A DNA stretch of 64,000 nt, taken from the NCBI GenBank assembly GCA_016938655.1, contig JAFGUG010000043.1, forward strand, positions 1 through 64,000. Reading direction: 5' to 3'. The notes beneath the pieces are model-generated. The model ran no database searches. It was not told the DNA's origin and worked only from the letters and a program-made list of their open reading frames with translations. Source of the stretch: Thiotrichales bacterium (GTDB lineage: Bacteria; Pseudomonadota; Gammaproteobacteria; Thiomicrospirales; Thiomicrospiraceae). Numbering within the stretch: the first letter of the stretch is position 1; each line of letters starts with the position of its first letter. The position numbers and the translations under genes are program-made. Positions 55,473 to 62,481 of the stretch are shown here, piece after piece.

Positions 55473-56798
55473 TTAAAGCGTTTGAGTAACGTTTGTAAAA
55501 GTGTCTAATACATTGACACGTGCTTTCAGTTTGGCCGCCAACAAGTATAAACCACCAAGTTTACGGTGAAAGAACAGCGCGTCAGCCGGCGGGGTATGCC
55601 AGTAGTCCAACTCCATACTCAGAGCCATGCCTTTGTCTTTAATGCGGGCAGGTAGGTCAGAGGTGCCAAAATCAAACTCACCTTTAAATTGAATCGGTTC
55701 GCAGGCCTGCTGAAATAGCTCAATCACCGCGGCTTTTTGTTGGGGCAAGATACTGGCGCTAAAAAAGCCAATCTGGGTTGCGGCGGCTTCAATTTCTTGC
55801 GGATTGTGGGCTATCGCTCCGCGAATTAATTTGAGATACCCCTCTGAAATTTGCTCACTGTAATGACGGGTCGCGCCAAAGTCGAGTAAGACTACCTGGT
55901 GGGTTTTGGGGTTGAATTGGTAGTTGGCAAAGTTGGGGTCGGTTTGCACCAACTTAAACTCAAACATCTCTTTAAATAACAGTTCAAATAGCGCCTGCAT
56001 AATGGCGTTTCGTTCGTCTTGAGCAGCATGCACGCGCGATTCAATCGGCACGCCTTCCACAAAATCCATTGCCAAAATGTTCTCAGAGGTCAGTTCGGAG
56101 TGAACACTCGGAATTAAAAAACGTGGATCATTATTTAAGTGGGTTTTATAAAGATTTAAACAGTCAGACTCATATTGATAGTCGGCCTCAGCGTGCAGTT
56201 GCAGTTTGGCCTCAAGCAGAATGGGTTTTAGGTCAACCGTTTTGGGAATCAGACCAGAAAGTTTTAACAAACTGGAGAGATTGTCTACGTCACTGTCGAT
56301 GGTGGTCTTTATGCCCGGGTACTGAATTTTTAATGCCAAGTGGCGACCATCTTGGGTGTGTGCTTCATGCACTTGACCAATGGAGGCGGCAGCAATCGGG
56401 TAGAACGAGAACTGGGCAAACTGATCTTGCCAATCGTCACCCCAGTCGGATTCTAAAACGCCCACCAACTGATTCAATGGCATGGACTTGCCTTCAGAAC
56501 GTAACTTGCTGAGTATAGTCGTCAGCTCTTCGGGCAACAGGTCGCCGGCATCCATTGACAACAGTTGACCTACTTTCATAGCGGCACCACGCATTTGCGC
56601 CAAGTGATCGGCAAAGCGTTTGGCATTGCCGGGTGTCAGGAGCAAGTCTTTTGTATTAGGGCGCTGGCCTTTAGCCAACTGTTTACTGCCCTCAAGCAAC
56701 ATATTGCCAGCCACGCTGGAGACCAAACCGGTAAATTTACTAAACCGATTCAAGCGGCCTTTGGGCATTTTTTTGGACTCTATTTCGCGACTTTGCAT
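55473..56798 (-). CDS. ABC1/UbiB-family atypical kinase
   Basis: 441 residues of the ABC1 (COQ8/UbiB) family. The KxGQ motif is AMKVGQLLSMDAGDLLPEEL, with the Ala-rich loop PIAAASIGQVHEA and VAIK-type lysine in LALKIQYPGIK. The metal site is in LLDFGATRHYSE. There are no C-terminal membrane helices as in E. coli UbiB, so it belongs to the soluble branch. Role probably linked to quinone or isoprenoid lipids (inference). Confidence 0.85.
   Translation of the reverse strand: MQSREIESKKMPKGRLNRFSKFTGLVSSVAGNMLLEGSKQLAKGQRPNTKDLLLTPGNAKRFADHLAQMRGAAMKVGQLLSMDAGDLLPEELTTILSKLRSEGKSMPLNQLVGVLESDWGDDWQDQFAQFSFYPIAAASIGQVHEAHTQDGRHLALKIQYPGIKTTIDSDVDNLSSLLKLSGLIPKTVDLKPILLEAKLQLHAEADYQYESDCLNLYKTHLNNDPRFLIPSVHSELTSENILAMDFVEGVPIESRVHAAQDERNAIMQALFELLFKEMFEFKLVQTDPNFANYQFNPKTHQVVLLDFGATRHYSEQISEGYLKLIRGAIAHNPQEIEAAATQIGFFSASILPQQKAAVIELFQQACEPIQFKGEFDFGTSDLPARIKDKGMALSMELDYWHTPPADALFFHRKLGGLYLLAAKLKARVNVLDTFTNVTQTL
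55701..55710. repeat. GCAGGCCTGC core copy inside the ABC1 kinase gene
   Basis: CGCAGGCCTGCTG; on the coding strand it reads QQACE in frame. Confidence 0.85.
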
Positions 56799-56952
56799 GG
56801 TTACATTCCATTATTAATCGGTATAAAACCGTTAAGGCGATTAAACCCATTGATACCCGTGTTTTAAATGGTTTTAGAACGGGGTGATTAGGCATCTTTT
56901 ATCGGTTAATTTAGCCTATTTATTAAGATTGGGTGTGAGCAGAACGAAACTT

Positions 56953-56964
56953 AGCAGGCCTGCT
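56953..56964. repeat. GCAGGCCTGC palindrome copy between tas and the ABC1 gene
   Basis: AGCAGGCCTGCT with left ACTT and right CACTTTTAAAA flanks; lies 40 bases downstream of the tas stop. Confidence 0.9.
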
Positions 56965-57003
56965 CACTTTTAAAAGGATGGATTTAAGACGATTTTGATT
57001 TAT

Positions 57004-58047
57004 TTAAGGCGATGGAATGGTGTATTGGTTATGGATTTTTTCAATGGCTTGCAGTGCCTCTTCGTTTAAGGTGACGTTAATAGAATCGATGTTCTCTGCT
57101 AACTGCTTAATGGAGGTCGCACCAATAATATTGGCACTCACAAACGGTTGTTGGTTCACAAACGCCAAAGCCAATTGAGTGGGGGTTAAATTGTGTGCTT
57201 TGGCTAACTCCGCATACGCTTGCGTGGCAAGCACCGCATTGGGATTAATATAACGGTCATAGTGCGGAAACAGGTCGAGTCTTGAGTCTTTTGGGCACTG
57301 ATTATTCAGGTATTTACCCGAAAGAGCGCCGAATCCAAGCGGCGAGTAGGCCAGTAAACCAATGTGTTCTTGATAAGCCACTTCCGCTAAACCAATTTCA
57401 AAGCTACGGTTTAATAAGTTGTAGGGGTTTTGTACCGTGACAATTTTTTGCAGACCTTTACGTTCGGCTAGTTGTAAAAACTTCATCGTTCCCCAAGCCG
57501 TTTCGTTGGAAAGACCAATCTGACGAATTTTGCCCGCTTTAACTAATTCCGTTAAGACTTCAAGGGTTTCTTCAAAGTCTGTGGTGTCCTCTTTGTGCTC
57601 AGGCGCACGGAAATTCAGCTGACCAAAGAAGTTGGTGGTGCGTTCCGGCCAATGCAGTTGGTATAAGTCTAGGTAGTCAGTCTGTAGACGTTTAAGAGAG
57701 GCCTCTAGGGCTTGATGAATGTGCTGTTTATTAAAGCGTGTTTCACCGCCTCTAATATGAGTGCTAAAACTGCTTGGCCCAGCAATTTTAGACGCCAACA
57801 CAATCTCATCACGGCGCTTGTGCTGCGCTAACCAGTTACCAATCATGGTTTCGGTGTGGCCGTAAGTCTCGGCGCGCGGCGGCACGGCATAAAGTTCTGC
57901 AGTATCCCAAAAGTTGACGCCTTGTTCTAACGCAAAATCCATCTGTTCAAACGCTTCGCTTTGCGTGTTCTGCTCGCCCCAAGTCATAGTGCCTAAACAG
58001 ATTCGACTGACTGAAATATCCGAGTGACCCAGTTTGTTGTATTGCAT
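57004..58047 (-). CDS. tas: NADP(H)-dependent aldo-keto reductase (Tas type)
   Basis: 347-residue TIM-barrel reductase. YNKLGHSDISVSRICLGTMTWG at the N-terminus, FWDTAELYAVPPRAETYG with catalytic Asp and Tyr, LASKIAG with Lys and YQLHWPERTTNFFG with His form the tetrad. This closely follows E. coli Tas (346 residues). Physiological substrate unknown. Confidence 0.92.
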   Translation of the reverse strand: MQYNKLGHSDISVSRICLGTMTWGEQNTQSEAFEQMDFALEQGVNFWDTAELYAVPPRAETYGHTETMIGNWLAQHKRRDEIVLASKIAGPSSFSTHIRGGETRFNKQHIHQALEASLKRLQTDYLDLYQLHWPERTTNFFGQLNFRAPEHKEDTTDFEETLEVLTELVKAGKIRQIGLSNETAWGTMKFLQLAERKGLQKIVTVQNPYNLLNRSFEIGLAEVAYQEHIGLLAYSPLGFGALSGKYLNNQCPKDSRLDLFPHYDRYINPNAVLATQAYAELAKAHNLTPTQLALAFVNQQPFVSANIIGATSIKQLAENIDSINVTLNEEALQAIEKIHNQYTIPSP

Positions 58048-58439
58048 GATGTTTTCCCAGTGACGTTATGAATGTCATCAGAATAGCAAATAATCTGAAA
58101 ACAAGAAAACAGGTAAACCTAATTTCATTATGGCTAGCCATGAGTGGTTATTTTATGTGCAGTTTAAAAAGGAATTTTCGAGCGGTTTTAGAGGGTGGTA
58201 TAGATACTTAATGCATTAACTTAGCTTATGTTTTGGTGGCTTTATTCGGTTTTAGAGTGCTGTTTGTTCTTACGTGTCATAAATGTTTCATGCAAAAAAA
58301 GCGGGTAAATGGTTTTTTAAATGTCAAAACCAAGTAAAATAGTGTGAAATTTAAGTGATTGATATTGTTGTAAAGTCCCGTTTTATAAGGGTTTTAAATT
58401 AATTAATGTAAATAAATAACATTTATTTAATAAAAAGTA
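58048..58439. other. Non-coding gap between tas and the small-peptide operon
   Basis: About 390 AT-rich bases with no gene or strong hairpin that I can support. The tas promoter should be in its left part. Confidence 0.4.
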
Positions 58440-58467
58440 TTGATATGTCATCAGAAAAGCTTATACT
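58440..58467 (+). promoter_or_regulatory. Probable promoter of the small-peptide operon
   Basis: TTGATA (58440-58445), 16-base spacer, TATACT (58462-58467); start site expected near 58475, 42 bases before the first ATG. Confidence 0.55.
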
Positions 58468-58516
58468 AAACCCAGATTAAATAATTTTATGAAGCAAAGC
58501 TTCAAAGGAAACAGAT

Positions 58517-58657
58517 ATGGAATTTCGTAATAAGCAAAAAGATAACAATCCAATGGGCGGATTTGTAAGCGTTAAGGTTTTATCAACCGGTTTACCAATG
58601 GCGGTACTGAGCGCAATTTATGCTGCTCTCTCATTTTCAGTGGGTAGTGCAGTTTAA
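58517..58657 (+). CDS. Small hydrophobic peptide, copy 1 of 3
   Basis: 46 residues: MEFRNKQKDNNPMGG, then a hydrophobic stretch ending LSFSVGSAV. The ribosome site AAAGGA lies eight bases upstream. The same charged start, a Gly-Gly at residues 14-15 and the LS-x-IYA-x-LSF core recur in the two following genes. The C-terminal ~22 residues could span a membrane. Family unknown to me. Conservation of three separate copies, each with its own ribosome site, strongly supports real coding. Confidence 0.8.
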   Translation: MEFRNKQKDNNPMGGFVSVKVLSTGLPMAVLSAIYAALSFSVGSAV

Positions 58658-58704
58658 TTTCAATCAACATTAATCACATTTAATCGATTAAAAGGATGTT
58701 AGCC

Positions 58705-58845
58705 ATGTATTCACGTAATAAACAAAAAGACAAGAACCCGATGGGTGGATTTTTAAGCGTTAAGGTTTTTTCAACCGGTGTGCCAATGGCGATACTAAGC
58801 ACCATTTATGCAACATTAAGCTTTACCTTTGGTAGTGCTGTTTGA
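58705..58845 (+). CDS. Small hydrophobic peptide, copy 2 of 3
   Basis: 46 residues: MYSRNKQKDKNPMGG followed by FLSVKVFSTGVPMAIL and a C-terminus LSFTFGSAV. By eye it matches copy 1 at about 35 of 46 positions without gaps; most differences are conservative (Ile/Val/Leu/Phe). AAAGGA eight bases before the ATG. The 47-base spacer after copy 1 is long for translational coupling, so each gene is initiated on its own. Confidence 0.8.
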   Translation: MYSRNKQKDKNPMGGFLSVKVFSTGVPMAILSTIYATLSFTFGSAV

Positions 58846-58904
58846 AATCACGCGTTTCTAACTAGAAAATAAAAGTTAGATTCAAAAAAAGTAAGGAATT
58901 AATT

Positions 58905-59042
58905 ATGTATTCAAGAAATAAACAGAAAGACAAAAACCCGTTAGGTGGCTTATTTAGTAAAGTCTTCACAACGGTTATTCCAATGAGTGTGTTAAGTGGA
59001 ATCTATGCTACGTTGAGTTTCACTATCGCCAGTGCGGTTTAA
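58905..59042 (+). CDS. Small hydrophobic peptide, copy 3 of 3
   Basis: 45 residues: MYSRNKQKDKNPLGG, then LFSKVFTTVIPMSVL and C-terminus LSFTIASAV. One residue shorter than the others in the middle and the most diverged, but the first 12 residues are identical to copy 2. AAGGA seven bases upstream. A terminator follows within 60 bases, closing the operon. Confidence 0.78.
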   Translation: MYSRNKQKDKNPLGGLFSKVFTTVIPMSVLSGIYATLSFTIASAV

Positions 59043-59096
59043 GCAACAAACGTGCAATTTTAGATTGTTCGAATACAAAAACTCGTTGTGTTTCAT

Positions 59097-59121
59097 AAGG
59101 CCTCTTTATTGGGGCTTTTTT
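59097..59121 (+). terminator. Terminator of the small-peptide operon
   Basis: AAGGCCTC pairs with GGGGCTTT (two G-U pairs) around TTTATT, followed by a T-run to 59121. Confidence 0.65.
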
Positions 59122-59324
59122 GTGTCTATAAGTTTGGTTTTATGACGTTTTAGCTCAATAAGAACCTTTTCTATGAGAATTTTTTAAGTGATGAAATAGG
59201 GTGTTGATTAAGCTTTGACCCATTTAGGTGCAAGCTTGAGCCTGATTGACTTCTAGCAGGCCTATTAAGTTTGATTTTCATGGGTTTTTTTTGGACGTAT
59301 AAAAGTTAACACTATGAATTTTAA

Positions 59325-59446
59325 ATAAAAAATTAGTTTTGGTTTAGCGGTTGCATTAACTAAGTCAGTTAGTTCAAAGTTAGTTAGACGCTTAACGCTC
59401 ATCGCTCTGGTTTAAGGTTATCCAGGCATTGATGAGCGTTTTTTTT
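59325..59446 (+). ncRNA. Candidate small RNA upstream of the ANTAR regulator genes
   Basis: A promoter-like TTGGAC (59291-59296), 16 bases, TATGAA (59313-59318) precedes about 120 non-coding bases. These end in a strong terminator: AACGCTCATC (59394-59403) pairs with GATGAGCGTT (59431-59440), then six more T. Inside the loop CTGG/CCAG forms a second stem, and AACTAA/TTAGTT at about 59357-59373 a third. No open frame fits. The left part, 59122-59290, has only a degenerate palindrome copy (59255). Confidence 0.4.
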
Positions 59447-59540
59447 GCCTTAAAGATTTGTGTAATTAATATCCCTAACGGTTTTATGTTGGCCAGTTTT
59501 TAAATCAATAGGGTGCACCATTTGTGCTTGATTGAAATCA

Positions 59541-59552
59541 AGCAGGCCTGCT
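59541..59552. repeat. GCAGGCCTGC palindrome copy upstream of the ANTAR genes
   Basis: AGCAGGCCTGCT preceded by AAATCA and followed by GATTTTTT. The rest of 59447-59742 shows nothing else certain; a TATAAA at about 59713 could be a -10 box for the following gene. Confidence 0.9.
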
Positions 59553-59742
59553 GATTTTTTATCTTTTGTCTGAAATGAAGCATTTAAGCGCCGTAAATGA
59601 TTTGTTTTGGTGCGTAATAGAAGGCTATTTCTCAATTTAAATTAGCAAATGCTAATAACCTCATGATTTTTATTCATAAAATAAAATTGGTCTGTGCACT
59701 GTTAACTACATACTATAAATAATGTTTACAGGAGAGGCAAAG

Positions 59743-60327
59743 ATGGCTTCAGGATTTGATGTTTTATTAGTCTGTGATGAGGTAAGTGCATCGCAACCGT
59801 TGGTTGATGGCTTAAAGGTGTCGGGGGCTGCTAACGTGATCACGGCTTCAACCCGCGATAATGTTCTAAAGGTACTCAGCAGTCAGTCGGTTGACTTGGT
59901 GGTGTTGGATGTCGCAAAACCAACCATGAATCTGTTTGAACAATTTGCCGTGATTCAGGCTTACTGCCCAAAACCGGTTATCTGTTTCAGTGATGATCGT
60001 GATTCGCATGTGATTGCGCAATCGGTCAAAGCAGGGGTCACCGCTTACATTGTGGACGGTAAAAGCCCGGATCGCCTCAGACCGATTATTGAAGTGGCCA
60101 TGTTACGTTTTAACGAGTGCCAAGCAGTCAAGAAAGAGTTGGCACAGGTTAAGGGCAAGCTTTCTGAGCGTGCCATTATTGAAAAAGCCAAAGGCCTGTT
60201 AATTGAGCATAAAGGCATGTCTGAGGATCAGGCTTATAAAACTATGCGCAAAATGGCGATGGATCAAGGCAAAAAAATTACCGTTATTGCCCACGAGATC
60301 TGCGATGTGGTTGCGGCACTTGGATAA
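59743..60327 (+). CDS. ANTAR-domain response regulator, NasT-like, first copy
   Basis: 194 residues from ATG at 59743, preceded by CAGGAGAGG; an ATG 21 bases earlier is in frame but lies in front of that ribosome site. A receiver-like domain (about residues 1-120) has VVLDVAKP at the phosphoacceptor position. A coiled linker follows, then the ANTAR RNA-binding domain: ERAIIEKAKGLLIEHKGMSEDQAY and IAHEICDVV. NasT proteins bind leader RNA to prevent termination in nitrate-assimilation operons. It is followed by a second copy and a NasS-like sensor. Confidence 0.88.
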   Translation: MASGFDVLLVCDEVSASQPLVDGLKVSGAANVITASTRDNVLKVLSSQSVDLVVLDVAKPTMNLFEQFAVIQAYCPKPVICFSDDRDSHVIAQSVKAGVTAYIVDGKSPDRLRPIIEVAMLRFNECQAVKKELAQVKGKLSERAIIEKAKGLLIEHKGMSEDQAYKTMRKMAMDQGKKITVIAHEICDVVAALG

Positions 60328-60379
60328 ATCAATACCGTGTTTTTCTATTGTGCGCAAAGATTAGCAGGTGCTCAATGAT

Positions 60380-60961
60380 ATGGATTTATTAAAAGTTCTC
60401 TTAGTCGATTCCGACACAGCGCGCTCTGCGCTTTTGAGTCAGGCACTTCAAGACCAAGGTTATGAGGTGATTGCCCGTGTCCAACCGGGCGCGAATTTGT
60501 TGGCGATGATTGCCAACTTCATGCCCGATATGGTGGTCATTGATACCGACAGTCCGGATCGAGATATGCTGGAAAGTATGTCTTTGTTAAATCAACATAA
60601 CCCCATGCCTGTTGTGATGTTTGCTGATGAAGATAATGACGTGGTGGTGCGTGAAGCGATTCGCTCTGGCGTAAGTGGTTACGTTGCCCGCAACACCGAC
60701 TCCAAGCGTGTTCGCTCGATTATGCAGGTCGCTATTGCACGATTTAGAGAGTATCAAGCCCTTAAGAACGAGCTCAGTCAGACTAAAAACGAGCTTGAGA
60801 AGGGCAAGCTACTCCAAAAAGCGAAATCCCTATTAATCAAACATAAAAAAGTCACGGAAGACGAGGCACACCAAGCCATACAAAAATTATCGATGGATCA
60901 AAATAAGTCGGTGGTAGAAGTGGCTGAGAATATCATTAGTGTGCTTGAGATGAGTTTATGA
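60380..60961 (+). CDS. ANTAR-domain response regulator, NasT-like, second copy
   Basis: 193 residues; AGGTG nine bases before the ATG at 60380 (a GTG at 60368 is in frame). The receiver domain is closer to consensus than in copy 1: LLVDSD acid pair and VVIDTDSPD phospho-Asp. The C-terminal ANTAR domain is KLLQKAKSLLIKHKKVTEDEAHQAI then VAENIISVLEM. Clearly paralogous to copy 1 but diverged, with substitutions in the ANTAR core (GLLIEHKG to SLLIKHKK). The NasS-like gene starts 9 bases later. Confidence 0.88.
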   Translation: MDLLKVLLVDSDTARSALLSQALQDQGYEVIARVQPGANLLAMIANFMPDMVVIDTDSPDRDMLESMSLLNQHNPMPVVMFADEDNDVVVREAIRSGVSGYVARNTDSKRVRSIMQVAIARFREYQALKNELSQTKNELEKGKLLQKAKSLLIKHKKVTEDEAHQAIQKLSMDQNKSVVEVAENIISVLEMSL

Positions 60962-60970
60962 GGAAGCATC

Positions 60971-62155
60971 ATGCAGAACAATAGCCAGCAAAGTAGCCAG
61001 CCTGAATCCGTTATTAAAATTGGTTTTAGTCCGTTAACCGACAGTGCGCCATTGATTGTGGCCAAGGAAAAAGGCTATTTTGCAGAGCAAGGGCTGCAGG
61101 TTGAGCTGTTCCGTGAGGTTTCTTGGGCCAGTATTCGCGATAAGTTGGTGTTTGGTGAATACGATGCGGCACACATGCTTGCTCCCATGCTGATGTCGAC
61201 CACTTTAGGCGCAGCTGGATCCATTAAAAAGCCATTAGTCAGCGGTTATTCATTTGGTTTAAACGGCAATGCGGTGAGTGTATCTAATACGTTGTTTGAT
61301 GAAATGAATCAGATTGATGCGGCGCTTATTCATCACCCAGAACGTACCTCAACGGTTTTAAAACAGATTGTTACAAAACGCCAATCCAGTGGTTTGTCTA
61401 AGTTACGTTTTGCCGTGGTTTTTCCATTTTCGATGCATTATTACTTGTTAAATCATTGGTTACAAACCGGTGGGCTTCAAGCCAATGATGAGGTTGAGAT
61501 TTTAGTGGTTCCGCCTTCAAGAGTGGTGCAAGCCTTGGAGGAGGGGTTAATCGATGGGTATTGCGTTGGGGAACCCTGGAACACTCATGCTGTTATAAAG
61601 CAAGTGGGGGTGACCTTAATTACTGGTTACGAGATTTGGAACAATGCACCCGAAAAAGTCTTGGCGGTGACACAAGAGTGGGCACAGAGCCATGAAAGAG
61701 AACATAAAAAATTAATTTGGGCGCTGTATCAAGCCAGTGCATGGATTGATGATGAGGCTAATCGGCAAGCCTTGTTTGACATGTTGTCTCGAGAGGAATA
61801 CGTGGGCGCGCCCATTTCAAGTATCGAAAACGCCTATGTTGGTAATGTTATTAATCCTTCATCCGGTGTGACACGCTCGATTCCAAACTTCTCTTTGCCA
61901 TTTAAGTATTTTGCCAATTTTCCGTGGCAATCGCATGCCCGTTGGATTTTGCAACAGATGATTGAATTAGGTCAGGTGAGTGCCGATATTAAACTCGAAG
62001 AGATTGCACGGTCGGTTTATTTAACCGAACTGTATCGAGAGGTTATGCAGGAGCAGGGGGTGTCGGTGCCCGATTTCAATAGTAAGTCGGAAGGCCTGCA
62101 CTCCGAGCCGTGGACAAAAGGTCAGTTTGTGTTGGGCGAAGATCGCTTTTTGTAA
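60971..62155 (+). CDS. NasS-like cytoplasmic nitrate/nitrite sensor
   Basis: 394 residues of the NrtA/CmpA/NasS solute-binding fold: IKIGFSPLTDSAPLIVAKEKGYFAEQGL, GEYDAAHMLAPMLMSTTLG and GYCVGEPWN. It has no signal peptide and starts MQNNSQQSS, as in the cytoplasmic sensor NasS, which holds NasT inactive until nitrate binds. Position right after two NasT-like genes and ahead of an exported homologue supports this. GAGGAAG ribosome site. Confidence 0.85.
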   Translation: MQNNSQQSSQPESVIKIGFSPLTDSAPLIVAKEKGYFAEQGLQVELFREVSWASIRDKLVFGEYDAAHMLAPMLMSTTLGAAGSIKKPLVSGYSFGLNGNAVSVSNTLFDEMNQIDAALIHHPERTSTVLKQIVTKRQSSGLSKLRFAVVFPFSMHYYLLNHWLQTGGLQANDEVEILVVPPSRVVQALEEGLIDGYCVGEPWNTHAVIKQVGVTLITGYEIWNNAPEKVLAVTQEWAQSHEREHKKLIWALYQASAWIDDEANRQALFDMLSREEYVGAPISSIENAYVGNVINPSSGVTRSIPNFSLPFKYFANFPWQSHARWILQQMIELGQVSADIKLEEIARSVYLTELYREVMQEQGVSVPDFNSKSEGLHSEPWTKGQFVLGEDRFL

Positions 62156-62196
62156 CCTCTTTTTATCAATGGCTGCACCTAAATCGTGCAAAAGCG

Positions 62197-62392
62197 TGAC
62201 TAAAAGTGGTCAGTTAAGCGTTTTAAAAAGCCTTTTAAGTTGACTAAAAGTAGCAAGATTTTATTAACTTATTGAATTTTATATATATTTAATGAGTTGG
62301 ATTTTAAAATGTTTAACTCTTATTAATCTGTTGAGTGATGATGCTCTGTTTATCTTACCGCCTTAATGTCTAAATTAAGCGGCAGAGCATCA
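62197..62392 (+). promoter_or_regulatory. Structured leader before the nitrate-type binding protein
   Basis: The 326-base gap contains a direct repeat TGACTAAAAGT at 62197-62207 and 62241-62251; the first copy can fold as TGAC/GTCA. Further on is a two-tier hairpin. The outer stem TGATGCTCTG (62339-62348) pairs with CAGAGCATCA (62383-62392). The inner stem CCGC-TTAAT pairs with ATTAA-GCGG and closes a six-base loop (62368-62373). A leader acted on by the ANTAR proteins is the natural guess. No classical T-run terminator is obvious, and the hexaloop does not show the A1/G4 pattern of known ANTAR targets. Confidence 0.55.
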
Positions 62393-62481
62393 CATGATCT
62401 TTATAGATCTTACCTGTTAGATAGTCAGAGCCCATTCTCATTTTGTTTTGACTTGAAAATTTAACTTGTAAGGAAATGACC

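Noticed and set aside
58517-59042. Classical class II bacteriocin precursors
   Set aside because: A Gly-Gly is conserved, but the leader lacks the usual hydrophobic pattern and no immunity or peptidase-exporter gene is adjacent; left as one of several hypotheses.
62339-62392. Canonical ANTAR target RNA
   Set aside because: Only one clear hexaloop is present and it lacks the A1/G4 residues; kept as a structured leader only.
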